NCBI GenBank assembly: GCA_964035015.1
Contig: OZ035998.1
Location: forward strand, 35,353,628-35,417,627
DNA: 64,000 nt
Direction: 5' to 3'
Source of the DNA: Corallium rubrum
Lineage: Eukaryota; Cnidaria; Anthozoa; Scleralcyonacea; Coralliidae
In this document: positions 1-10,097 of the stretch, piece by piece
How positions within the stretch are numbered: the first letter of the stretch is position 1
Layout: each line of letters begins with the position of its first letter
Position numbers and translations under genes: made by a program
Notes under the pieces: model-generated
Databases searched by the model: none
What the model was told of the DNA's origin: nothing
The model's input: only the letters and a program-made list of their open reading frames with translations

Positions 1-800
1 AACACATGTCCAATGAATCTATTTCTTCTTCCTACTTCTTATTACGTCTATTACAACATACAAAAATAGGCACGCTCAGCGTGCATGTATCTACTGTGCT
101 ACGGTATAAGTTGTAACAACATTCTTAATTTAGTAGTTCAGCATCGCGTAAATAAAACCACGTGCCTCGACTTTCTCGCTCAAACGACAAGCTTTCCATG
201 GACGAAAAGACAGAGCAAGTGCTTGTTTGGCTTCGAATCAAGATCTTTCTGATTTAACTAATGATCCTCGGCCAAGATGTCTTAGCTATAAGTTTGTGTG
301 CAGGCACTGCTTAAGCAATATATGTAGGCGTATACATCAAAAGCGCGTTGATCATTAATTCAGACAAATCAATGTGTTACCAGAGTCTAACATAGTATTA
401 ATACTATGTTAGACTCTGGTAACACATTGATTTGTCTGAATTAACAATGATCAACGCGCTTTTCATGTATACACCTACATATACTGCTTAAGCAGTGCCT
501 GCATACAAACTTACAGTAAGACATCTTGATCGAGGATCATTAGTTAAATCAGAAAGATCTTGATTCGAAGCCAAACAAGCACTCGCTCTGTCTTTTCGTC
601 TATGGAAAGCTTGTCGTTCGAGCGAGAAAGTCGAGGCGCGTGGTTTTATTTACGCGATGCTGAACTACTAAATTGAGAATGTTGTTACAACTTGTATCGT
701 AGCACAGTAGATACATGCACGCTGAGTGTGCCTATTTTTGTATGTCGTAATAGACGTAATAAGAAGTAGGAAGAAGAAATAGATTCATTGGACATGTGTT
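1..800. repeat. ~800 bp near-perfect palindrome (inverted repeat)
   Basis: The first 399 bases are mirrored as reverse complement by the next ~400, with the centre between 399 and 400 (AGTATTAATACT) and only scattered mismatches. The left arm begins at window base 1, so the palindrome may continue outside the window. The arms share sequence (for example CCTCGGCCAAGATGTCTTAG near 268) with the repeat family at 27680-28860, so this is a head-to-head pair of that dispersed repeat. No credible protein lies in the arms. Confidence 0.9.
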
Positions 801-1025
801 GTGAGGAAATGGACTTTCCAAAGAAACTATCGAAAACAAGAATAGAAGGAAAGTGCCCTCGAGGAAGAAGGTGAGCAATGATGTTAGATGACATGAAAGA
901 AAAGAAAGAGCTTTATGCCGAGATGAAAGAAAGAGCACGTAACAAGGATATGTAATTGGAGGACTAGTTAAGTGCTTAGAACCTGCCGAAAAGCAGAAAA
1001 CCAATGATGCATGATGATGATCATG
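735..1025 (+). pseudogene. 3' end of a non-LTR retrotransposon (LINE) ORF plus simple-repeat tail
   Basis: Read on the plus strand with frameshifts, this encodes a typical C-terminal LINE peptide: a 'RFIGHVL' stretch, then 'RIEGKCPRGRR', 'MMLDDMKEKKELYAEMKERA' and a stop, followed by a TGATGATGATCATGAT tail. Such basic tails and short repeats mark 3' ends of RTE/CR1-like LINEs. It is a short 5'-truncated, frameshifted remnant overlapping the right arm of the palindrome. Confidence 0.6.
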
Positions 1026-1035
1026 ATTATATATT

Positions 1036-1196
1036 AACTACTTATTGACCGAGCGTGAGGTCTGTACTAGTGAAATATCGGACCGATGTTTTTTTAGTAC
1101 GGACCGAGACGAGCGCAGCGAGTTGAGGTCTGTGCAAAAAACAGAGGTCCGATATTTCACTAGTACAGACCGAACAAGCGAGGTCAATAAGTAGTT
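1036..1196. mobile_element. 161 bp foldback MITE
   Basis: Terminal inverted repeats begin AACTACTTATTGACC and extend ~55 bp on each side, including the shared segment GTCTGTACTAGTGAAATATC and its complement. The non-repeated centre is short. It sits in AT-rich flanks, consistent with insertion at TA. It has no coding capacity. Confidence 0.8.
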
Positions 1197-2399
1197 TATT
1201 ATATGGCCATAAATGTTGTGAACGTTCTGTGAAATCTCGATCTATCTTTCTTGCGAACTAAACGAAAATGGCAGACATTTTCCCATTTTTAAAGTACATT
1301 CCGTTGAGTTATAATCCTGAACTTTCTACCCCAAATAGTATTTTTCCATTGCCTTTGTTTGACATACAGTATTGCTCAAGATCGTACGTTAAGTAGTTGA
1401 ATAAAAAATCATCTGAAATTCTAATACTTGTGAGAAGTAAATGTTATATTATTACGAACAATGTTACGAACGTTTTGGACATTTTAAAAACTTTCACAAA
1501 ACGTAGAAACTCGAACTGTATACATCAAGTGAAAGCTTATAAAATTTCTAACCTGCACGATATATTTCAACAATGAGTAGTCATGGCGAGAAATAATGGT
1601 CACGCATGCGCGTAATGCATGCCCACTTACAAACATTTTGACTAGAAAAGTTCTGCAAGATTAATAGGACTTACATAGAGGATGAGTGAAACAATCGTCG
1701 TAGCAGTGTCAATTTTTAAATTATTTCAAATGTTTCAATCTGAATCGTATAGTGCAACACATCTGCGATATAAATATCATGAGCGATATGCCACAGATAT
1801 TAAATCCGTTGCGGTTTTTGATATACTATTTTGAGCACAAGTCTAACATAAGCCAATATGGCGAATACGCAAATTGTACCAACCTTGCTGCTCACGTTAT
1901 CGAAAATCAAACAGAGGTATACTATTTCCATACAAGTTTCGATCTGATTCGGCTACTATAAAGATCCGTCTTTTCGATGATGTTCTTCATTTCTAGCCTG
2001 TATTTGTCGTTGTTGCGGTTTTCAATATCAAAGCTTCAGTATTTTCTGATCATCGAATGAAGATTTCATCCAACATTGCATAAATTAGTTGTTCTCTTTT
2101 CTTCTGAACCGCGGAACTGTGACGACCGCACGACATAGGTACTAGTTTAATAGGGCTTTAGCTCCGCCTCTATGTCCACCATTTCTCGCCTTGTCTAAAA
2201 TTATAATCCATCTTGTTGCCGATATACTGACATGACTGCCATTTTGTTTATAAAATTAACTTACGGTCCCGAACGGCAGCTTCCGCTCTGAGCGGGCGGA
2301 TACGGGAAATATCCGACCGCTTATGAACCAATCAAATTACAGGATTTCCGTATTCGGACCTCTCAGTACTGCTGCCATATAATAAATACATATATTCAC
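1197..2399. other. Unannotated AT-rich spacer
   Basis: I see no protein with recognisable composition, no RNA gene and no repeat structure beyond short AT tracts. Short open frames here have unremarkable sequence. Confidence 0.5.
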
Positions 2400-2412
2400 C
2401 TTTTTTTGTCCA

Positions 2413-2472
<60 letters not shown>

Positions 2473-2486
2473 TGGACAAAAAAAAG
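2400..2486. repeat. (AT)n microsatellite inside an inverted repeat
   Basis: An ~56 bp (TA)n tract is flanked by CTTTTTTTGTCCACC on the left and its near complement AGATGGACAAAAAAAAG on the right, so the whole stretch can fold into one long hairpin. Confidence 0.85.
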
Positions 2487-2793
2487 TGGCCATTATTAAA
2501 AATATGGTTAATGTGGAATAACTATTATTCGAGAAAAGAAAAATATGTAAAGTGATATATTTTAGAATGCATACGTCAATATCTGCTCAAATATGATATC
2601 AGATTCTAATTTTGTTATTGGTTTAAAAAATACATTAACTTTGAAAGCAAGCCACGCTGTGAAGCTGCAGTGAAATCAAGTGAAATGACAACAAAATATC
2701 TAAATATTTTTCCGTTATAACACTTTCATAGTATGCAAACTCCATTAATAATTTTAAAGACCAATTGGAATAAGTCGAACTATAACATATATT

Positions 2794-2797
<4 letters not shown>

Positions 2798-2845
<48 letters not shown>
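2798..2845. repeat. (AT)n microsatellite at the left edge of the ribozyme satellite
   Basis: About 48 bp of TA dinucleotides run directly into the first satellite unit. A matching tract begins where the last unit breaks off at 3818. Confidence 0.9.
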
Positions 2846-2849
<4 letters not shown>

Positions 2850-2939
2850 TGTACTTCACTAATGCTGTCCCACATGCGGTTGTCACCGACAATCGCATGT
2901 GTATAAGTAATTGATGAAATTCATTCAGATTGTTCCAAG

Positions 2940-2981
2940 CTACACTGATGAGCTGTAGTACAGCGAAACACGTGTCTGTAG
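2940..2981 (+). ncRNA. Hammerhead ribozyme, satellite unit 1
   Basis: Stem I is CTACA paired with TGTAG, followed by core CTGATGA (2945-2951). Stem II is GCTGT-AGT-ACAGC (five pairs), then core GAAA (2965-2968). Stem III is ACAC/GTGT, either two pairs closed by an ACGT loop or a four-pair palindrome usable in a dimer. The predicted cleavage is after GTC at 2976. All invariant core bases of the family are present. Confidence 0.9.
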
Positions 2982-3215
2982 ATTGAACTATGTACGCTCC
3001 TTCACTTCGGTGTTGTTGAGCACTCTGTGAAGTTGCCATGGGTACCTATTAGCGATAATGCAACGCTCACTACCCTTGTGGAAGTTTGAGCACTCTGGGC
3101 CCATGCGCACTTCACACTATCTGAATGTACTTCACCAATGCTGTCCCACATGCGGTTGTCACCGACAATCGCATGTGTATAAGTAATTGATGAAATTCAT
3201 TCAGATTGTTCCAAG

Positions 3216-3257
3216 CTACACTGATGAGCTGTAGTACAGCGAAACACGTGTCTGTAG
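3216..3257 (+). ncRNA. Hammerhead ribozyme, satellite unit 2
   Basis: It is identical in all stems and core bases to the unit 1 motif: CTGATGA at 3221, GAAA at 3241, predicted cleavage after 3252, which is 276 bases from the previous site. Confidence 0.9.
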
Positions 3258-3490
3258 ATTGAACTATGTACGCTCCTTCACTTCGGTGTTTTGAGCACTC
3301 TGTGAAGTTGACATGGGTACCTATTAGCGATAATGCAACGCTCACTACCCTTGTGGAAGTTTGAGCACTCTGGGCCCATGCGCACTTCACACTATCTGAA
3401 TGTACTTCACCAATGCTGTCCCACATGCGGTTGTCACCGACAATCGCATGTGTATAAGTAATTGGTGAAATTCATTCAGATTGTTCCAAG

Positions 3491-3532
3491 CTACACTGAT
3501 GAGCTGTAGTACAGCGAAACACGTGTCTGTAG
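3491..3532 (+). ncRNA. Hammerhead ribozyme, satellite unit 3
   Basis: It carries the same intact motif: CTGATGA at 3496, GAAA at 3516, predicted cleavage after 3527, which is 275 bases from the previous site. Confidence 0.9.
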
Positions 3533-3766
3533 ATTGAACTATGTACGCTCCTTCACTTCGGTGTTGTTGAGCACTCTGTGAAGTTGCCATGGGTACCTAT
3601 TAGCGATAATGCAACGCTCACTAGTCTTGTGGATGTTTGAGCACTCTGGGCCCATGCGCACTTCACACTATCTGAATGTACTTCACCAATGCTGTCCCAC
3701 ATGCGGTTGTCACCGACAATCGCATGTGTATAAGTAATTGATGAAATTCATTCAGATTGTTCCAAG

Positions 3767-3808
3767 CTACACTGATGAGCTGTAGTAGAGCGAAACACGT
3801 GTCTGTAG
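3767..3808 (+). ncRNA. Hammerhead ribozyme, satellite unit 4 (stem II mutated)
   Basis: Core elements CTGATGA (3772) and GAAA (3792) and the GTC cleavage site (3803) are intact. The 3' side of stem II reads AGAGC instead of ACAGC, putting a G-G mismatch in a five-pair helix. The unit is cut short 10 bases after the motif, so activity is doubtful. Confidence 0.75.
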
Positions 3809-3812
3809 ATTG

Positions 3813-3815
<3 letters not shown>

Positions 3816-3849
<34 letters not shown>
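3816..3849. repeat. (AT)n microsatellite at the right edge of the satellite
   Basis: A 34 bp TA tract truncates the fourth satellite unit. Confidence 0.9.
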
Positions 3850-3851
<2 letters not shown>

Positions 3852-3950
3852 TGAGTTTTGGTTCACGAAATGTTAGAGAGTGCTCAATGCCGTGTAGATA
3901 GAGCAAAATATAAAGCATAAAGTATAGTTACCTTAAAGTCTTCGCTACCA

Positions 3951-3979
3951 GAGGTTTCACCCTAAACGGGATCATCAGG
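3951..3979 (-). ncRNA. Degenerate hammerhead-like motif at the end of a PLE
   Basis: The minus strand reads CTGATGA, TCCC-loop-GGGT, GAAA, then CCTC. Both core blocks flank a three-pair helix closed by a U-U mismatch, and the short palindrome expected after GAAA is lost. It lies at the 3' end of the PLE-type remnant; PLE termini commonly carry hammerhead motifs. Confidence 0.4.
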
Positions 3980-5800
3980 CCACTGGGAAATATCGGTTGG
4001 TGGGCTGCTTAAATGCGTTGGTTGGGGCGTTGGTGTGGGCGTCGAAACGTCCGGCGCATTCCTTTGGAGCGTGGGTGTGGGCGTCGAAACGTTGCGCGCA
4101 TTCCTTTGATTGTTTAGGTTGTTGATCCGAAATCTGTTTTTGTGCCGACAGGTCGAAACTATTTCTGATCTTTTGTTTAGTAAAAATTGTTTGTCTGCCT
4201 TCATGATGAAAAGTTTTTCGTCCAAACATAAATTGCATCTTTTTGATCCTTCCGTGTAAGAAATTGAGTGCTTTGGTATAGACCAGGTTATGTCGAAACT
4301 TTGATTTTTTTCTTTTAGACTCTAAATGTATTTCGAAAGTTTCGTCTCGTTTGAATATTTTTTATTCTGGAAAGACTTAGTATGGTTACGATATCGCTCT
4401 TTGAATGTGCTTGCTGTCATGCATGCCAATGTATTGCTTAGTGATGTTCGTGTTGCTTGTGGAAATAGATGCCTTGGATACTATGTGTTTGTCATGCATT
4501 GCCCACGTAGGGGGCAATTGTCCTTAATCCTGCAATTGCAACTGCTTGTAACTATGCTTAGTGGCTTGTTTTTCCTGATTGTGCGTGAATTATGTTTCGT
4601 GATCATGATAATAGACGACGTTGTTCATGCAACTATAGCTAATCTTGACCGTTTCTGTTAAAAAATTTGTGAAGCTTGTGTCCTGGTGGAAAGTGCTTGT
4701 CAATAAGGCTAAGAAGATGCGTCCTATGTTTGTTTTGAAATTTTTGTTAAATGGAGGGTTAAACCAGATGATATTGCGGTGTCTATTTCTGCGTGTTTGT
4801 TGTGGTGCTTCATGTGTGTAGTTTAGCTCATGGTTGAAATTGCTGCGCCTTAATGCATTTTGGTAAGTTGGTGCGGTTTCATGGAATGTCCGCTCGTCAG
4901 AGGAGAGGAGGGGAATGCGCTTGTTGATTGATGTAGGTAGCTAGCTGTCTCAAAATGCTTGGTGGGTGGTTTTATTGCTTGTTTATGTATGATAGATCGT
5001 CATTGGGCCTTCGGAAAAGTTTGTATTTTCCATTGCTTAGGTCGAAAGTAACGTCTAAAAAGTTTACTGAAATGAAATTTGCTTCAAACTGTTCGAAACT
5101 TTTGTGAAGATCTTTTCTTGTTTTGTCTGCCAATCGTGCGGTCTTATTTTTTAGTACTGCAAATCCGTCGTCTCTGTATAGGCCAATATTTTGGTTGCCA
5201 AACTTTTTCCCTAGGTCGTTTAGAATGAGAAGGCCTACTATAGTTCGCATACTTCAGAGCCATCCTAGCTACCCATGGTAACGTCAAATAAACTGTTGCG
5301 GTCTTTTTTTATCCACGGTTTTTCGTTGTTGAAAAGTAGCGATTTTCTAGCGTGTTTTACTATTGAAATGTCATTTTCGGTATTGATAGCCAAATTTCTG
5401 GCCCAAGATAATGCTTGGTCCAGAAGGTCTTCAGAAATTGAAGGGTAGAAATTAACAATGTCAAACGAAATGAAGGTAGGTCTGCTTTTCTCTTCGATGT
5501 TGCCAAACCATTCGATTACTTCTTGTGTGTTTCTCCATTGATTTACGTTCAAAATGTTCCTTAACTAGAGTTGATTTTATCAAGAATTACTTTGCTGAGC
5601 TTTCCGGACTCACTTTTAGCGGATTAATTAATCGGCATGTTGGGTTGTTTTCGAAATTATCCTTATGGTCTTTGAGTGAAATAAATGTTTCGCGTTTTCT
5701 CATGTGTTCAATACGGTCGCCAATTCCCAAGTTATTCGAAATGTGTTTTAGTTCATTGTCTATCTGTTCTATGGTGCCCTCTGATCCATGTTTATATGTT
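3962..5800 (-). pseudogene. Reverse transcriptase pseudogene, PLE-type family A
   Basis: Read leftward through several frameshifts and stops, this gives a connected RT. It includes 'RETFISLKDHKDN' and 'NPTCRLINPLK' near 5700-5600, 'NVNQWRNTQEVIEWFG' and 'FISFDIVNFYPSISEDLLD' (RT motif A, 5552-5265), 'GLYRDDG' (catalytic YRDD-type motif, 5250-4972), 'VNFLDVTFDL', and 'NIIWFNPPF' and 'KISYSCMNN' near 4800-4640. The 3962-4240 end carries two ~45 bp direct repeats. From memory this family recurs in cnidarians and is related to Penelope-like elements; the GIY-YIG part is not recognisable here. It is a dead copy. Confidence 0.7.
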
Positions 5801-5810
5801 TTTGTTATAT

Positions 5811-5847
5811 TTATATATATATATATATATATACGCTACATATCGCG

Positions 5848-5895
<48 letters not shown>
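5811..5895. repeat. Interrupted (AT)n microsatellite
   Basis: Two TA tracts are separated by ACGCTACATATCGCGC. They end the PLE-type remnant on its upstream side. Confidence 0.9.
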
Positions 5896-5897
<2 letters not shown>

Positions 5898-6089
5898 CTC
5901 ACATCCCTATACGCAGAGAATACTGCATGATAGATTGCAGATGTGATATGGGGATCACGTAGCTGTTAATTAAATTCTGTTGGGAAGGGAGGAGGGGGTG
6001 AGAATGTGGGAAGGGGGCAAACATTGATTTTTAAGTAATATTTTTCAGTCATAGTTTAATATATGAATTTTGCTTAAACATTCAATTTG

Positions 6090-6330
6090 ACAAGAAGACA
6101 TATTGAAATTCTTCGAAATGCCAAGTGGAAATAACCCGAATTTCTTTTCTTCTAAGGCTGCTACGAATAGGTTAACGTTGGCGTACGATGGTGCCATCGA
6201 TTGATTCGGTGTGCCCATTGCTGTTCCGTGTGTTTGTATGTAGTATTGGCCGTTGAATTCGAAGTAGTTGTTGTTTAAAATTAGTTCGAGGCTGTTACGA
6301 ATAACGACCGTGTCTATACATGTGGTAATG
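6090..6330 (-). pseudogene. RT fragment of a second PLE family
   Basis: One minus-strand frame reads 'DTVVIRNSLELILNNNYFEF', 'QYYIQTHGTAMGT' and 'MAPSYANVNLF'. This is the RT motif B block typical of Penelope-like elements (G.AMG....P.YAN). Four extra residues interrupt the block after AMGT. It is too short to assign further and differs from the family upstream. Confidence 0.65.
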
Positions 6331-6350
6331 TATTAAATTTTTTAAGAAGA

Positions 6351-7960
6351 TTAATTGAGGCTGTTATGCCTCCGCATTAGGTATATATTATTGTAAAGAC
6401 TTTTTACGTCAATGGTGCATGAAGGCGTTAAAGGGAAGAGAATTGAGGCCCTGTAGAGATATGTTCGTTTACCAGAATTAGTGCGCGGGTAAGGAAGCTT
6501 AAGGTCATATAAGCATGCTCTAGTGCGAGCGTGTTGTCGAGTGGCAAATAAGAAACTGAACATAAATTTAAAAGACGGTAGAGCATTAGGATTGATTAGT
6601 ATATCTAATAGTAGAAGAAGCTTCCCAAACTTAATTAGATAAAAAATTGGAATCCACTTAAGCTGAGCATCTAAAGATAATGCGTGCATGCTGCACGCTT
6701 TTGAAGGCGAAGAATTCTTTGCAAAAGTGTTTTGGAACAATTACCCCAAGTGACAGAGCAGTAAATAATATTGGCATGAATGCAGGAGTGATAAAAACGA
6801 AGAGCACAATCTTTAGTTAAGAAAGGCTTAGTTAATCACTATTGAGGGTTGAACATAAGCTTTCGATGCGATTAGTCCAAGTTAAATGGCTGTCTAAGGT
6901 CACACCCAGTACTTTAGCTTGCGTGACCTGTTCAATTTCTTCGCTGTTTAATGCGACCGAGAGACATCGATCAGGAATATATATAACCCTTAATTGTTGG
7001 ATGGAATGGATGAGCGTGGTTTTAGTCTTGGATGTGTTAGCTATACCATCCTGTTTTGCTCGGTCCAAGCTGAGAGATCATTAGCAACAAGATTAAGATT
7101 TACATGTAAATCATGAGTAGAAGAACCTGTTGTTAGTATAGTGGTGTCATCTGGAAACATTGTAGAATTTGAGTTTGATGGTTGAGAAGGAAGATCATTA
7201 ATAAATAATATGAAAAGAAGGGGTCATAGAATGCTTTCCTGAGGAACCCGGTTAACCGGGCTAGCCCGGTCCATGTAATTAATCCGATCGTAATAGGGAG
7301 CATATCAGACAATGTACTCCTAAAAGAAGTACGTTGACAGCGATCACTAAGATAAGAAGTAAACCACTCCAACGCTAGTGGAGAAGATCCGTACATCTTA
7401 AGCTTAAGAAGTAAGATACGGTGGTCAACGAGATCAAAGGCCTTTTTGAAGTCAATAAGTAGAAGTCCGTTTGTTATCTATATTAGAGATCAGTGACTGC
7501 TAGTTCACATGAGCGAGATGTCCTAAACTCAAATTGATTATCAACAAGAAGATCGTGGTCAGTTAGAAAATAAACGAAACATGAACACGACGTTCAAGAA
7601 CTTTAGAGGTAATGGCCAAAACAGAGATAGGACGGAAGTTAGAACGGTCAGAAAGCGAACCCGTTTTAAATATATAGGGGGGAAACTTTTCCAATTTTCC
7701 ATATAAGTTAGGAAAAATAGCTGAGGTAATACTGAGGTTATAAATGTTCGTCAGAATGGGCGAAATGGCTGGTGCAGCTATTTTAAGAAAATATCCGTTA
7801 ACTCCATCCAACCCAGCGGCTTTCGTTACAGACAAATGGTTAAGGCAGTTTAGTACAAAATCCTCTGAAACTGAGGGAATAGTAAAGGCGGTATTTGGTG
7901 AAAGTTTAGAAGAAACAAGAAACAAGGTGGTCCCAATTTAATTTGGGTTGCTAGGAGAAT
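6351..7960 (-). pseudogene. CR1-like non-LTR retrotransposon RT pseudogene
   Basis: Leftward pieces in order are 'AAGLDGVNGYFLKIAAP' and 'NFRPISVLAI' (7925-7563, RT fingers), 'FDLVDHRILLLKLKMYG' with 'WFTSYLSDRCQRT' (7450-7290), a disrupted FADD region near 7150, 'AKVLGVTLDSHLTW' (6832-7068) and 'LPYPRTNSGKRTYLYRA' (6351-6740, C-terminal tail). This order and these motifs are standard for CR1/L2-like LINEs. Many frameshifts and a short insertion near 7250 show it is inactive. The endonuclease half is missing. Confidence 0.75.
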
Positions 7961-8219
7961 TATTAAGCTTTACAGAGTTTGTTATGTTAGCAAAGTGGTG
8001 ATTAAACACAGGGCCGGTGGAATATAAATTGAGGTCAGTTGCTGGGTATTACATTCGTGTTTAGGTAGACGTTGGAATCAGATCAAGAACAAACGCAAAG
8101 GTATTGTTTTTTAAATTTCCCGTTGTTTGACATGTATATTTTATATTTGCCCAAAAATATTCATTATTTCAACTTGCATGATGTTATATTAGCATCATGA
8201 AACAACTAAACCTTATCTA

Positions 8220-10097
8220 AATATGGTATAGTAGGTTAATACTGCCGAAACAGAGAACATAAGTGGTCTAACGTTTCGAGCGAAGGCCCTTCGTCAGAGA
8301 GAAACGTAAAGAGTAAAACAAACAACGAGCTTATATACGCGAGATAATCACGTGATAAAAATTAGCCAATCAGATAAAGGTAACCAAGACAAACTAATAA
8401 TGAGATTCAAAAGAATAAGCCAATCAGAGCAAAGTAACAATAACAAATAAATAATGAGATGTGAAAGCCATTTGCTATTCTCACCATCGATAAGTAAAAA
8501 AAAGAGAGTAAAAAATAGAGAGTAAAGAATGGAGAAGTAAAGTGAAAACACTGTTTATGTCTGCCCTTGCCAATACAAAAACAGCATCTTCAGAAGTGTT
8601 AAATAAAAGAAAAACGTTCGTTGAGTCCATGAGGATGAATGGTTCCAATTTTGAAAATGAGACGCTTTTCCTGTCGTTTGCGGCTATGATTACCACCGGA
8701 AATGGGTGAGATAGCACAAATTTTCATGTCAGAAATATGAAGGTTGACACTATTAAAATGTCGGGCAACAGGCTTGTCAACATCATTGTTCCTCACAGAA
8801 CGAAGATGTTCAGCAAACCTGTCAGATAAACGTCTGCCAGTTTCACCAATGTAGAGCATGCAGCATTTACTACAAGAAATACAGTAAATGAGGTTGGAAG
8901 AGGTGCATGTGAAATTATGCCGAATGGTGAAATTAGATTTGGGTCCTGAAATTAATGTGGCAGGGTCAAGAAACGAACATGTGTAGCATCGTGTGCGAGA
9001 ACAAGAAGTAGTACCCACAGGTGCCTGTAGATTTTCTCTAAGGGCACTGCGTATTAAACTATCCCGAATATTTTTATTGCGTCGAAAAGAGATCAAAGGG
9101 TTATCAGTGAAAATGGCAGATGTTTCAGGGTCATTCTTTAAGATGTGAAAATTATGGCTAATGATATCCTTAACTTTATAGTTGAAATGATGAAATGTGA
9201 GAACTAGTGGAATTTTATTATCAGAAAGTCTTTCCGAAGGTTGTTTTAAAGTGTCCGGACGGGGAATACTGGAAGCTTTATGAATAGCGGAGTCTAATAG
9301 GTGGTTAGGATAGCCACGTTGGACAAAAAAGCATCTCATTTCCAAAGATTTGGTCTCAAAATCTTTATCATCACTGCATAGGCGGCGAAGTCGCAGAAAT
9401 TGAAAATATGGGATGGATTGTTTAGTGTGGTTGGGATGAGATGATGAAAATAGAAGGTAGCTGTGTGAGTCGGTAGGCTTGTAGGAAACAGAAGTCGTGA
9501 GCGCATTACCACTAATCGACACCAAAACATCAAGGAATGACACACTGGTTTCACTGATTTCCCATGTGAATTTGAGTGCTGGATGGGAATCATTGACATA
9601 ATTGATAAATTTCTCTAAATTCACACGTGGGCATGATGCTGTTCCTAAACAGTCATCTATGTACCTCCCGAAGAAATCAGGAAGTGGTCCAGTATATAGT
9701 TCGAAGATTTGTTTTTCAACATAACCAACAAATAAGTTTGAGTAACTAGGGCCCATTTTGGTACCCATAGCAACTCCACTTATTTGTTGGTAATGTTCAC
9801 CATCAAAAGAAAAATTATTGAGGGTGAGTACAAGTTCTGCCAAGCGAAGTAATGTAGAAGTGGAAGGTTCTAAAATGGTGCGTTTGTTGAAGAAAAACTT
9901 CAGAACTTCAAGACCATCACAATGAGGAATAACAGTGTAAAGGGACTTGACATCCATGGTGAAAATATATTTGCTGGGATCAGTGAAATGTATTTGATCA
10001 AAAATCTGTAGGGCATGTCTTGTATCCTTGATATAATAAGGCAACTTCTTTACCAAAGGTGACATAACACGATCTAAAAAGCTGGAGTAGTATAGGA
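8220..10097 (-). mobile_element. Penelope-like element, copy 1 (5'-truncated)
   Basis: The element spans the RT/GIY-YIG frame and its ~380 bp 3' region. The latter ends in a hammerhead-like motif and is shared with copy 2 at 35262. The left boundary is where similarity to copy 2 starts (AATATGGTATAGTAGG). The right boundary is where RT similarity stops and unrelated GC-rich flank begins. Confidence 0.85.
8271..8297 (-). ncRNA. Hammerhead-like motif of PLE copy 1
   Basis: The minus strand reads CTGACGA, then A-GGGC-CTTC-GCTC, GAAA and the palindrome ACGT followed by T. Core blocks and a four-pair stem II are present, but one extra A lies between CTGACGA and the helix. The minimal palindromic stem III is the form reported for PLE ribozymes, which may act as dimers. 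Confidence 0.55.

Larger units (their letters stand above)
2846..3818 (+). repeat. Tandem satellite, 275-276 bp units, hammerhead-encoding (retrozyme-like)
   Basis: Units start at 2846, 3122, 3397 and 3673, each with TGAATGTACTTCAC. The first three are complete and the fourth stops after ~146 bp at an AT tract. Units differ at only a few positions. Each contains a hairpin (CACATGCGGTTGTC, loop ACC, GACAATCGCATGTG, one G-U wobble) and, ~80 bp on, a type I hammerhead ribozyme on the plus strand. Hammerhead-bearing tandem repeats of a few hundred bp are known from newts, schistosomes, cave crickets and, as small retrozymes, other metazoans. The minus-strand open frames through the array are by-products of the repeat. 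Confidence 0.9.

Noticed and set aside
2846..3818. CRISPR-like or coding interpretation of the 275 bp repeats
   Set aside because: Units are directly adjacent without unique spacers, and the minus-strand frames exist because the unit happens to lack stops; the ribozyme explains the conservation.
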